This document shows positions 41,723 to 49,239 of a DNA stretch of 49,239 bases, in pieces; within the stretch, counting starts at the first letter, position 1; every line of letters begins with the position of its first letter. Where the stretch lies: positions 1 through 49,239 of the forward strand of contig JAGQON010000025.1 of the NCBI GenBank assembly GCA_020427395.1, written 5' to 3'. The stretch comes from Phycisphaerales bacterium (GTDB lineage: Bacteria; Planctomycetota; Phycisphaerae; Phycisphaerales; UBA1924). The notes under the pieces are model-generated. The model ran no database searches, was not told where the DNA came from, and saw nothing but the letters and a program-made list of their open reading frames with translations. Both the position numbers and the translations under genes were made by a program.

Positions 41723-42079
41723 GGATTGACTCCTTTACACCATTGCCGATCAAGGACCAGTCGATCGGCGGTTGCCTTTTCATTGCTGACGACGCCGCGT
41801 AAAACCGTGGCTACTCATCGACAACAACAAACACTGTTCACACTTTGCCCGGTGAACACGAAGGCCGAGATGTCGGCATGTTTGATTCGGCGGGAATCAA
41901 TCGAGAATAGGCTCACTCATAGAGGGCCCGATAAGGACACATATCGCTTTGCGCCGAATCTGCACACCAGTGCATGCTTGCACTCCAAGCATATCATCAC
42001 TCTATTCGTTCAGCAAGCCACGCTGTTCCGTCGGACCCGATTTCCTGCAAAGTTCCCCTAAATTCACATTGGAGACCCC
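41723..42079. other. Intergenic region between the pseudopilin and RidA genes, with an inverted repeat
   Basis: This 357-base noncoding stretch separates two divergent genes and should hold both promoters. The only clear structure is a 7-bp inverted repeat TGTTCAC-N10-GTGAACA (41835-41858), about 113 bases upstream of the pseudopilin start; its 17-base centre spacing fits a dimeric regulator operator. The pseudopilin and ridA ribosome-binding sites (AAAGGAG and GGAG) lie at the two ends. I see no gene, RNA or mobile element in it. Confidence 0.4.
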
Positions 42080-42550
42080 ATGGCCCCTACCGACCCCGCC
42101 GCACAGCTCGAATCCATGGGGATCACCCTCCCAGAAGCCCCAAAGCCCGTCGCCTCCTATATCCCGACGCGACGCTCAGGCAACCAGGTCTTCGTCTCCG
42201 GGCAGATCCCCATTGCCGCAGGCGAGCTGCTCGCCAAGGGCGTCGTGCCCACCAAGTCCTCTCTGGAGACCGCCACGGCATGTGCCCGTCAGTGCACCCT
42301 GAATGCCCTGGCCTGCCTTAAAGCCGAAATCGGCGACCTTCGCCGGGTGACCCGTGTCGTCAAGGTTGGTGTGTTTGTGGCCAGCGAGCCAGGGTTCGGC
42401 GATCAGCCCAAGATCGCCAACGGCTGTTCCGACCTCCTCGTCGAGGTCTTCGGATCAGAAGTCGGGCAGCACGCTCGGGCGGCCGTGGGTGTCAGCGCCC
42501 TGCCGCTCGATGTTCCCGTGGAGATCGAGTTCATCTTCGAGGTCCAATGA
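42080..42550 (+). CDS. RidA/YjgF-family protein
   Basis: A 156-residue protein of the RidA superfamily. SYIPTRRSGNQVFVSGQIPI, CTLNALACLKAEIGDLRRVT, VKVGVFVASEPGFGDQPKI and VGVSALPLDVPVEIEFIF match the fold. RidA hydrolyses reactive enamine/imine intermediates from PLP enzymes. This sequence is longer than typical RidA (about 128) and may belong to another Rid subgroup. The Arg in QHARAAVGVSAL is in the position of the substrate-binding Arg of RidA. GGAG precedes the ATG. It is convergent with talC, separated by a hairpin. Confidence 0.88.
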   Translation: MAPTDPAAQLESMGITLPEAPKPVASYIPTRRSGNQVFVSGQIPIAAGELLAKGVVPTKSSLETATACARQCTLNALACLKAEIGDLRRVTRVVKVGVFVASEPGFGDQPKIANGCSDLLVEVFGSEVGQHARAAVGVSALPLDVPVEIEFIFEVQ

Positions 42551-42573
42551 AAAACCCGCCCAATGGGGCGGGT
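42549..42573 (-). terminator. Intrinsic terminator of the talC transcription unit
   Basis: On the - strand ACCCGCCCC-ATT-GGGCGGGT is followed by TTTTCATTGG, giving an intrinsic terminator about 25 bases past the talC stop. On the + strand the same stem follows ridA but has no T-run after it, so it serves ridA weakly if at all. Confidence 0.85.
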
Positions 42574-42597
42574 GATGGACCGAACTAGATCGCGTGA

Positions 42598-43242
42598 TCA
42601 ACCAAACGCCTTCTGGTAGTCGGCCAGGAACTGCTCAAGCCCCTTGTCCGTCAGCGGGTGCTGCATGAGCTGCTTGATCACCTTGAGCGGGACCGTGGCG
42701 ACATCCGCGCCGATCATCGCGCACTCAAGCATGTGCTTGGGGTGACGGATCGAGGCCGCCAGGATCTTGGTCTCGAAGCCATAGTTGTCGTAGATCGTGC
42801 GGATCTGCGAGATCAGCTCGGTGCCGTCCTGTGAGATGTCATCTAGACGCCCGATGAACGGCGATACGAGGAACGCCCCAGCCTTCGCGACCATCATCGC
42901 CTGCATCGCCTGGAAACAAAGGGTCATGTTCGTCTTGATTCCCTCATCGCTCAGGGCCTTGCACGCTTTCACGCCATCGACCGTAGTCGGGAGCTTGACG
43001 ACGATCTGAGGGGCGATCTTGGCACGCTCCTTGCCCTCGCTGAGCATGGCCTTGTACTCAGTCGCGATGACCTCAGCAGAGACGGGCCCGGCGACGACGC
43101 CGCAGATCTCCTCTAGGCGTTTGCCGTATTCGATGCCTTCCTTCGCGATCAGCGAGGGGTTGGTCGTCACGCCGTCGAGGATGCCCAGGTCGTGTGCTTC
43201 TTTGATTTCGTCGAGATTCGCGGTGTCGATGTACAGTTCCAC
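42598..43242 (-). CDS. talC: Transaldolase / fructose-6-phosphate aldolase, short TalC type
   Basis: A 214-residue TIM-barrel aldolase of the TalC/FSA subfamily. It starts [20 protein letters not shown] and has [14 protein letters not shown], the Schiff-base Lys in [19 protein letters not shown] and [20 protein letters not shown]. It transfers a dihydroxyacetone unit between sugar phosphates in the non-oxidative pentose phosphate pathway, or acts as fructose-6-phosphate aldolase; these are hard to separate by sequence. It is 59 bases after the acyl-CoA ligase on the same strand and ends at a clear terminator. Confidence 0.94.
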   Translation of the reverse strand: MELYIDTANLDEIKEAHDLGILDGVTTNPSLIAKEGIEYGKRLEEICGVVAGPVSAEVIATEYKAMLSEGKERAKIAPQIVVKLPTTVDGVKACKALSDEGIKTNMTLCFQAMQAMMVAKAGAFLVSPFIGRLDDISQDGTELISQIRTIYDNYGFETKILAASIRHPKHMLECAMIGADVATVPLKVIKQLMQHPLTDKGLEQFLADYQKAFG

Positions 43243-43301
43243 TGTGTTTCGCTCCGTGCCGGGGATTGAGGGAGAGGGTTGCCCTGAGATGGGCTGGAAC
43301 T

Positions 43302-44813
43302 CTAGGCCTCAAGCTTCTCGAGTTCGGGCTTGAGCAGGCGTCGCATGATCTTTCCGGTCGCGTTGCGGGGCAAAGCTTCGATCACCACTATGCGGCGTGG
43401 GACTTTGTAGCCAGGCAGCTTCTCCCGACACCAGCGAATCAGCTCATCCGGGTCCGGTGTCGCATCCTCGCTCGCCTCGACGAATGCGATGGGCACCTCG
43501 CCCCGCATCGGGTCCATCTGCCCGATCACGCCCGAATCGTGCACGCTCGGGTGCGCATTGAGCACCTCCTCGATTTCCCGGGGAAAGACATTCTCACCCC
43601 CCACGATCATCATCTCCTTGATCCGCCCGGTGATCTTCAGGAAGCCCTTGTCATCGATCTGGGCCATGTCGCCGGTTTTGAAGAACCCCTGAGCATCGAA
43701 CGCCGCGGCGGATTCCTGCTCAAGACCCAGGTAGCCCTGCATGATGTTGGGCCCTCGCATGCGAAGCTCGCCATCGGTATTGCAAGGCAGCACTCGTTCG
43801 CTGACCGGATCAACGACCACCTGCTCAAGCCTCGGCACCGGGCGTCCCACCGTGCCTGCCCGGTCTTCCTCCGGCAGGAGCACATGCGTGACCGGCGCGG
43901 TCTCGGTGAGCCCGTAACCCTCGACGATCGGCTTGCCGAACTTCTCCATAAACCGCTCACGGACATCAGAGGGCAGCGGCTCGCCGCCGCTGATGATCAG
44001 TCGCAGCGATTCAACATCCTCAGGCCCTGCTGCTTTCACCGTCAGCAGGGCGTTGTACATTGATGGAATCGCGAGATAGATACTCGGGCGGTGCTCACGC
44101 ATCAGCTCGATGATCTTCTTGGGCATGAACCGGGCACTGTAGACCACCTTGCAGCCAAAGAGCATGGGCACGATCGTGAGCCCGGTGAGCCCGAAGCTGT
44201 GGAACTGCGGCAGCACGCCGAGAAACACATCGTCCGATCGCACGCCGATGTGCTCGTGCATCTGCATCGCGTTGCTCAGCAGGTTCCTGTGCGAGAGCAT
44301 GACGCCCTTGGGCTTACCGGAGGTGCCGGAGGTGTACAGCACCACGGCAAGATCGCTCGGTGCGGTGGCTTTGGGCGCTCGCGGCGAGGGAGCTTTGCGG
44401 AAGTTCAGGTCCTCAAGATAGATCACTCGCTTGCACTTGGGCACGAAGCCGATGTGCTGCACAAGCTGGCGCGAGGCGATGATCAGGTCGCAGCCGCTGT
44501 CCTCGACGATGTAGTTGAGTGTCGGCTCGTCGAGCAGGTAGTTGAGCGGCACGGCGGTGCGCCCCGCGAGCCATACGCCGTAGCACGCCGCCCCCATCAC
44601 CCCGCTTGTGGGGATCAACAGCCCGACCCGCGGCGAACTCGATCGCTGCTCGACGATGTCCGCCAGATGCATGCCCGCGACGAGCAGTTCCTTGCCCCGA
44701 TACGCGCGACGATCATCCACGATGAACACCCGGTTGGGGCGTCGGAGAAAGCTGGAGGTCAGAGCGACACCCAGATTGGTTCGCAGTGAGATGAGTAGTG
44801 GATTGATCGTCAT
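43302..44813 (-). CDS. AMP-dependent acyl-CoA synthetase/ligase
   Basis: A 503-residue adenylate-forming enzyme. Motifs in order are the P-loop-like [47 protein letters not shown] (ATP ribose Asp and hinge) and the catalytic Lys in [12 protein letters not shown]. It activates a carboxylic acid, most likely a fatty acid, to an acyl-AMP and then a CoA or carrier thioester. Its chain-length preference cannot be read. It shares a strand and a probable transcript with acpS upstream, which fits acyl or carrier-protein metabolism. The ATG at 44813 has an AAGGA ribosome-binding site. Confidence 0.93.
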   Translation of the reverse strand: MTINPLLISLRTNLGVALTSSFLRRPNRVFIVDDRRAYRGKELLVAGMHLADIVEQRSSSPRVGLLIPTSGVMGAACYGVWLAGRTAVPLNYLLDEPTLNYIVEDSGCDLIIASRQLVQHIGFVPKCKRVIYLEDLNFRKAPSPRAPKATAPSDLAVVLYTSGTSGKPKGVMLSHRNLLSNAMQMHEHIGVRSDDVFLGVLPQFHSFGLTGLTIVPMLFGCKVVYSARFMPKKIIELMREHRPSIYLAIPSMYNALLTVKAAGPEDVESLRLIISGGEPLPSDVRERFMEKFGKPIVEGYGLTETAPVTHVLLPEEDRAGTVGRPVPRLEQVVVDPVSERVLPCNTDGELRMRGPNIMQGYLGLEQESAAAFDAQGFFKTGDMAQIDDKGFLKITGRIKEMMIVGGENVFPREIEEVLNAHPSVHDSGVIGQMDPMRGEVPIAFVEASEDATPDPDELIRWCREKLPGYKVPRRIVVIEALPRNATGKIMRRLLKPELEKLEA

Positions 44814-44876
44814 GCAGCTATCCTTGGTGGTCCAGAAAGATAGCATACACTAATCAGTCGATCTGCGGCAAGCCGC

Positions 44877-45830
44877 TCAGAAAGGCCAAATCTCGAGCCC
44901 GTGCGGAGCGTTTCTCAGATCATTGGTGACCTGCACGCTCGCGAGCATCTCACCGGAGCTGGAGTCGAAGGCACTGACCGTGCCCGGTGATGACCCCGCG
45001 ATGAGCAGATTGCGTGATTCGTCGATACACAGCCCACGCCCAAACGCCTGGCGGGCGTAGTCGCCCGGCACATCGGTGTTTGTCAGCTCGCTCGGCTCGT
45101 ATCGGGGGTACTCGAACTTCTTGAGTGCACGCCCGTTGCGATCGGCCAGCACCACCGCGTCCTGACCGGTGGAGTTCATCACGATGCCCTTGCCCATGGG
45201 CTGGCAGTTGTGTGTGGTGGCAGGGACTATCGCGAACGGGCGAACCTCGTCGTCGATGATCGAGGCGAGCATGTTCATCGCCAGCCCGGAGAACATGCAC
45301 ACCCCGTTGGTGTAACAGACATTGTTCAGGTGCAGATGGTCGCCCTCGGGCGGGCCGCCCGCTTCGTTGGGGTCGAAGACCGTTGCCCGCAGCTCGTAGC
45401 CGCTGCGTCCGCCGCGTGTCACCTTGAACGGTCGCATCCACCAGCCACGATCGAAGCGTTCCTCGTGCGTGTCGAAGCGGAGGACCGAGTCGAAGCTCGT
45501 GGCACTGAGATAGATGTAGCGGTGCCCGTCGTAGCAGATCTCGTGGCAGTGATGCAGGTAATCGCAGCGGAACGATCGCTTGATCTCGAACGACTGGTCG
45601 AACACGAACAGCTCGTCGGAGGCCGCGATGAAGACCTCATCGCCGACATAGCAGATCCCCCGAAGACCACGCCCCTGACCCCGCCCTTCCCAGTTGATAT
45701 CAACACGGTTCCAGTCGAGGACCTGCTCGAACTCGCCGCTCTGGAGGTTGATGAGGTACGCGCCGCCGTGCGAATCGCCCTGCTGGCTGCTGCGGATGAC
45801 ATCGGTCATGAGGACCTTGGGAAGAATCAT
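44877..45830 (-). CDS. Beta-propeller-like protein of unknown function
   Basis: A 317-residue predicted cytoplasmic protein made of repeating beta segments of propeller type, such as LRGICYVGDEVFIAASDELF, HEICYDGHRYIYLSATSFDS, LCIDESRNLLIAGSSPGTVS and a final APHGLEIWP. HLHLNNVCYTNGVCMFSGL in the middle carries a His/Asn cluster that may be a site. No signal peptide is visible. It resembles SMP-30 or DUF4915-type propellers, but I cannot assign a family firmly. It begins 3 bases after the acpS stop (TGA GCC ATG), so it is co-transcribed and probably co-translated with acpS. Confidence 0.65.
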   Translation of the reverse strand: MILPKVLMTDVIRSSQQGDSHGGAYLINLQSGEFEQVLDWNRVDINWEGRGQGRGLRGICYVGDEVFIAASDELFVFDQSFEIKRSFRCDYLHHCHEICYDGHRYIYLSATSFDSVLRFDTHEERFDRGWWMRPFKVTRGGRSGYELRATVFDPNEAGGPPEGDHLHLNNVCYTNGVCMFSGLAMNMLASIIDDEVRPFAIVPATTHNCQPMGKGIVMNSTGQDAVVLADRNGRALKKFEYPRYEPSELTNTDVPGDYARQAFGRGLCIDESRNLLIAGSSPGTVSAFDSSSGEMLASVQVTNDLRNAPHGLEIWPF

Positions 45831-45833
45831 GGC

Positions 45834-46214
45834 TCAGTCCCCCTCGGCAATCACGGACGCGATGGCGATGGCTTCGGTGTGCGAGAGCGAGACATGCCAC
45901 CGTACGATGCCCATACCCCCAGCGATCTGGGCGGCCCTACCGGTGACCCTCAAGGACGGCTTGCCGTTTTCAGCACGAACGACCTCGATGTCCGTCCAGC
46001 CGATGCCCTGCGACCAGCCGGTGCCCAACGCCTTGAGGGCGGCCTCCTTGGCCGCGAAGCGGGCGGCAAGGTGCTCGTGCTGTCGCTTGCTCGACTGGCT
46101 GTCGCGCTGCTCGTCTGAGGTGAACACACGCTCGAGGAACCGCTCGGGATGGTCGCCCAGCAACCGCTCGATCCTTGCGGTTTCCACGATGTCCACCCCG
46201 TGCCCGATGATCAT
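45834..46214 (-). CDS. acpS: Holo-[acyl-carrier-protein] synthase
   Basis: Transfers 4'-phosphopantetheine from CoA to acyl carrier protein, activating fatty-acid synthesis. The 126-residue protein begins MIIGHGVDIVETARIERLL (metal-binding Asp), has RFAAKEAALKALGTG (metal-binding Glu and CoA Lys) and ends with WHVSLSHTEAIAIASVI. The ATG at 46214 overlaps the fmdB stop (ATGA). The longer open frame to 46550 is fmdB read out of frame. Small size and motifs make the call secure. Confidence 0.95.
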   Translation of the reverse strand: MIIGHGVDIVETARIERLLGDHPERFLERVFTSDEQRDSQSSKRQHEHLAARFAAKEAALKALGTGWSQGIGWTDIEVVRAENGKPSLRVTGRAAQIAGGMGIVRWHVSLSHTEAIAIASVIAEGD

Positions 46215-46543
46215 GATTCGCTCTTTGCCTTGGGCTTGGACTCGGTCTTCTTCTCGGTCTTGGCCGGCTTGGCGTCGTCGGTCTTCTTGGGCTTCGCGTC
46301 GTCCGACTTGGTCTCGCTGGCGGACTTGGTCTCCGCGTCCTTGGCCTTGGCGTAGTCCTTGGAGCGGTAGTCGGTCTCGTAGAAGCCCGAGCCCTTGAAG
46401 ATCAGCGCCGAGCCGGTGCCGATGAGACGCTCGAGCGCGAGCTTGCCGCACTCGGGGCACTTCTTCTTGACGCCCTCGCTCATACTCTGAAAGAGCTCGA
46501 AGGCGTGCCCGCAGTTGTTGCATTTGTAGTCGTAGGTCGGCAT
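46211..46543 (-). CDS. FmdB-family zinc-ribbon protein with long charged tail
   Basis: A 110-residue protein. Residues 1-50 are the FmdB ribbon: MPTYDYKCNNCGHAFELFQS then KKKCPECGKLALERLIG, with four cysteines binding zinc; KGSGFYETDYRSKDY is also typical. The last 45 residues are a Lys/Asp/Glu/Ser low-complexity tail with repeated DDAKP and KTEKK-like units, probably disordered. FmdB proteins are called putative regulators, without proven function. It lies 3 bases after grpE (TGA GCC ATG) in the chaperone operon, a recurrent setting that suggests a link with protein quality control. Confidence 0.9.
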   Translation of the reverse strand: MPTYDYKCNNCGHAFELFQSMSEGVKKKCPECGKLALERLIGTGSALIFKGSGFYETDYRSKDYAKAKDAETKSASETKSDDAKPKKTDDAKPAKTEKKTESKPKAKSES

Positions 46544-46546
46544 GGC

Positions 46547-47206
46547 TCAATCCTCGCCTTCGCCGTTGTCGGGCTGAGGCACCACGGCCACCTTCGCTGG
46601 GCGTACGACACGGTCACCCAGCTTGAAGCCGATGCCCATGCTCATGGAAATATGCCCGGGCTCAATGCCATCGACCGCCTGCTGCATCATCGCCGCGTGC
46701 TCGGCCGGGTTGAACTCGTCGCCCACGCTCGGGTTGATGGGGGTCACCCCGTAGCCGCTGAGCATCCGCATGAACTCGTCACGCAGCATCTTCACGCCGT
46801 CGAGCACGGTCTGGGCGGACACCTTCTCGGGGTCCTGCATCAGCGCCATCTCGAATGTATCGAGCAGCGGGATGAGCGACTGCACGACGCCCTGCGTCGC
46901 GCTGGTGCGTGCCTCACGCTCGTTGCCTGATGCGCGACGCTGGAAGTTCTGATGGTCGGCCGCCATCCGAAGCAGACGCTCCTGAAGGTCGTTCTTGAGA
47001 CGCATGGTGTCGACCAGCGCCTCGACGATCTCTTCGTTCTCTGGCGATGTCTCGAGCTCTCCCGCGAGGGCAAGCTGGCGGATCGACTCCATGCGGGCCG
47101 CGTGCTCCTCGGCCTCATGCTGGGCCTGCTGATCGGCATGCGAATGCTCGGGCATCGATGCCGCCTCGTTCTGCGTGTCTTCGATATGTTCGTGTGTTTC
47201 GTTCAT
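46547..47206 (-). CDS. grpE: Nucleotide exchange factor GrpE
   Basis: A 219-residue co-chaperone that releases ADP from DnaK. The N-terminal part is acidic and His-rich (PEHSHADQQAQHEAEEHAAR), followed by the long coiled-coil (LKNDLQERLLRMAADHQNFQ) and the beta-domain with GDEFNPAEHAAMMQ and MGIGFKLGDRVVRPAKVAVV, as in the family. The ATG at 47206 is preferred over the upstream in-frame start at 47215. It follows dnaJ by 26 bases and precedes fmdB by 3. dnaK is not in the window. Confidence 0.95.
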   Translation of the reverse strand: MNETHEHIEDTQNEAASMPEHSHADQQAQHEAEEHAARMESIRQLALAGELETSPENEEIVEALVDTMRLKNDLQERLLRMAADHQNFQRRASGNEREARTSATQGVVQSLIPLLDTFEMALMQDPEKVSAQTVLDGVKMLRDEFMRMLSGYGVTPINPSVGDEFNPAEHAAMMQQAVDGIEPGHISMSMGIGFKLGDRVVRPAKVAVVPQPDNGEGED

Positions 47207-47232
47207 GATCAACACTCACTTGGTATGTTCGG

Positions 47233-48435
<1,203 letters not shown>

Positions 48436-49239
48436 TCAGCTCACCGCGCCGGCAACCGGCTCGGTGTCTTCCTTAAGGTCCGTCAGCATCACATCGGTCG
48501 TAAGCATGAGCCCCGACACGGACGCGGCGTTGATGATCGCGCTCTTGGCGACCAGCGCCGGGTCGATGATGCCCGCCTTGACGAGGTCGGTGTAGTCGCC
48601 CGTCGCCGCGTCGAGCCCGAAGTTGCCCTTCTCGCCGAGCACGGTGTCCACGGCGAGGTCTCCGTCGTAGCCCGCGTTGCTTGCGATCTGGTAGGCCGGG
48701 GCGGTCAGGGCACGCGCCATGATCTCGAAGCCGTAGCGTTCGTCGCCCTTGGCCTTCTTGGCGCCTTCCTCAACCGAGGCGATGGCGCGGAGCATGGCCA
48801 CGCCGCCGCCGGGGATGTAGCCCTCCTTGGCGGCCGCGCGGGTGGCGTGCAGCGCGTCGTCAACGAGGTCCTTGGTGGCCTTCATCTCGGTCTCAGACGA
48901 ACCGCCGACGCTGATGATCGCCACGCCGCCGGTGAGCTTGGCGTGGCGTTCCATCAGCTTCTCCTTGTCGTAGTCGCTGGTGGACTTCTCGTACTGGGTC
49001 ATGATCTGTGCGGCGCGCTGCTCGATGTCCTTCTTCTTGCCCGCGCCTTCGATGATCGTCGTGTCGTCCTTGGTCACCACGATCTTCTTGGCCCGCCCGA
49101 GTTCGGCGATTTCGACCGACTCGAGCGTGCGCCCGAGGTCTTCGGCGAAGTAGGTGCCGGCGGTGAGCACGGCGATGTCGCCGAGCATGGCCTTGCGGCG
49201 ATCGCCGAAGCCCGGGGCCTTGACAGCGCAGATCTTCAG
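48436..49239 (-). CDS. groEL: Chaperonin GroEL (60 kDa), 5' end outside window
   Basis: About 267 C-terminal residues of a group I chaperonin; full length is about 540-550. The frame is open to the right edge, where [20 protein letters not shown] is visible in family position (apical domain). [53 protein letters not shown] and a final [14 protein letters not shown] follow. The protein ends [11 protein letters not shown] with no Gly-Gly-Met tail, which most housekeeping GroELs have inside the cavity. It may be one of several GroEL paralogues. dnaJ, grpE and fmdB follow on the same strand. Confidence 0.97.
   Translation of the reverse strand: MKICAVKAPGFGDRRKAMLGDIAVLTAGTYFAEDLGRTLESVEIAELGRAKKIVVTKDDTTIIEGAGKKKDIEQRAAQIMTQYEKSTSDYDKEKLMERHAKLTGGVAIISVGGSSETEMKATKDLVDDALHATRAAAKEGYIPGGGVAMLRAIASVEEGAKKAKGDERYGFEIMARALTAPAYQIASNAGYDGDLAVDTVLGEKGNFGLDAATGDYTDLVKAGIIDPALVAKSAIINAASVSGLMLTTDVMLTDLKEDTEPVAGAVS

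Overview
This 49 kb GC-rich window looks like a chromosomal segment of a planctomycete, most likely from the Phycisphaerae side of the phylum. That placement is an inference. It rests on a long pseudopilin with a FTLIELLVVIAIIALLIG helix and a C-terminal H/DG-type motif, ECF sigma factors next to unusual membrane anti-sigma-like proteins, a repeated C-x2-C-G-Y...C-P-E-C-G zinc ribbon on membrane proteins, an ExbB/ExbD operon with a membrane von Willebrand factor A (VWA) protein, and a GroEL without the GGM tail. I saw no rRNA, tRNA, CRISPR array, insertion sequence or phage gene; the window reads as ordinary chromosome with several lineage-specific modules.

Layout. 1-5.1 kb: a histidine-utilisation operon on the + strand (hutU, cut by the window edge, an exported hydrolase, a class III sirtuin, hutG, hutI). 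5.1-7 kb: elbB, an NAD(P)H-FMN reductase and a small secreted Cys protein on the - strand. 7.2-8.7 kb: a TPR protein coupled to a membrane-anchored sigma-like protein with a duplicated GEQTGGR tail. 8.8-17.7 kb: an exported peroxiredoxin-like protein, the RNA helicase HrpA with a BtpA-family protein, a POT peptide transporter, a site-2-type protease, and ribosomal proteins bL20 and bL35. 17.9-22 kb: two head-to-head ECF sigma modules, each with a membrane partner; one partner is an anti-sigma/pseudopilin hybrid.

22.4-32.1 kb holds the most unusual locus: eight overlapping - strand genes encoding a VWA membrane protein, a TPR-like exported protein, ExbB, two different ExbDs, a large exported helical-repeat protein, a membrane protein with a degenerate J domain, and an exported protein. 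The VWA protein's single membrane helix carries the Ser-x3-His spacing of TonB and TolA. I read the locus as a proton-motive-force-driven envelope machine in which a VWA domain replaces the TonB/TolA periplasmic domain.

32.2-40.6 kb: pyrH-frr, SppA, a zinc-ribbon membrane protein, an orphan MoxR ATPase and a large FAD/Fe-S dehydrogenase of the YdiJ type. 40.7-42.6 kb: a pseudopilin and a RidA protein. 42.6-49.2 kb: a - strand run groEL (cut by the window edge)-dnaJ-grpE-fmdB-acpS-beta-propeller-acyl-CoA ligase-talC, ending at an intrinsic terminator. A 13-bp GAAA-capped hairpin sits directly before the dnaJ start codon and covers its ribosome-binding site.

Many junctions are ATGA, GTGA or TGATG overlaps, so translational coupling appears common here. 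Intrinsic terminators mark the ends of the peroxiredoxin, POT transporter, frr/sppA, pseudopilin and talC units. All functional calls come from reading motifs by eye; no database search was run.
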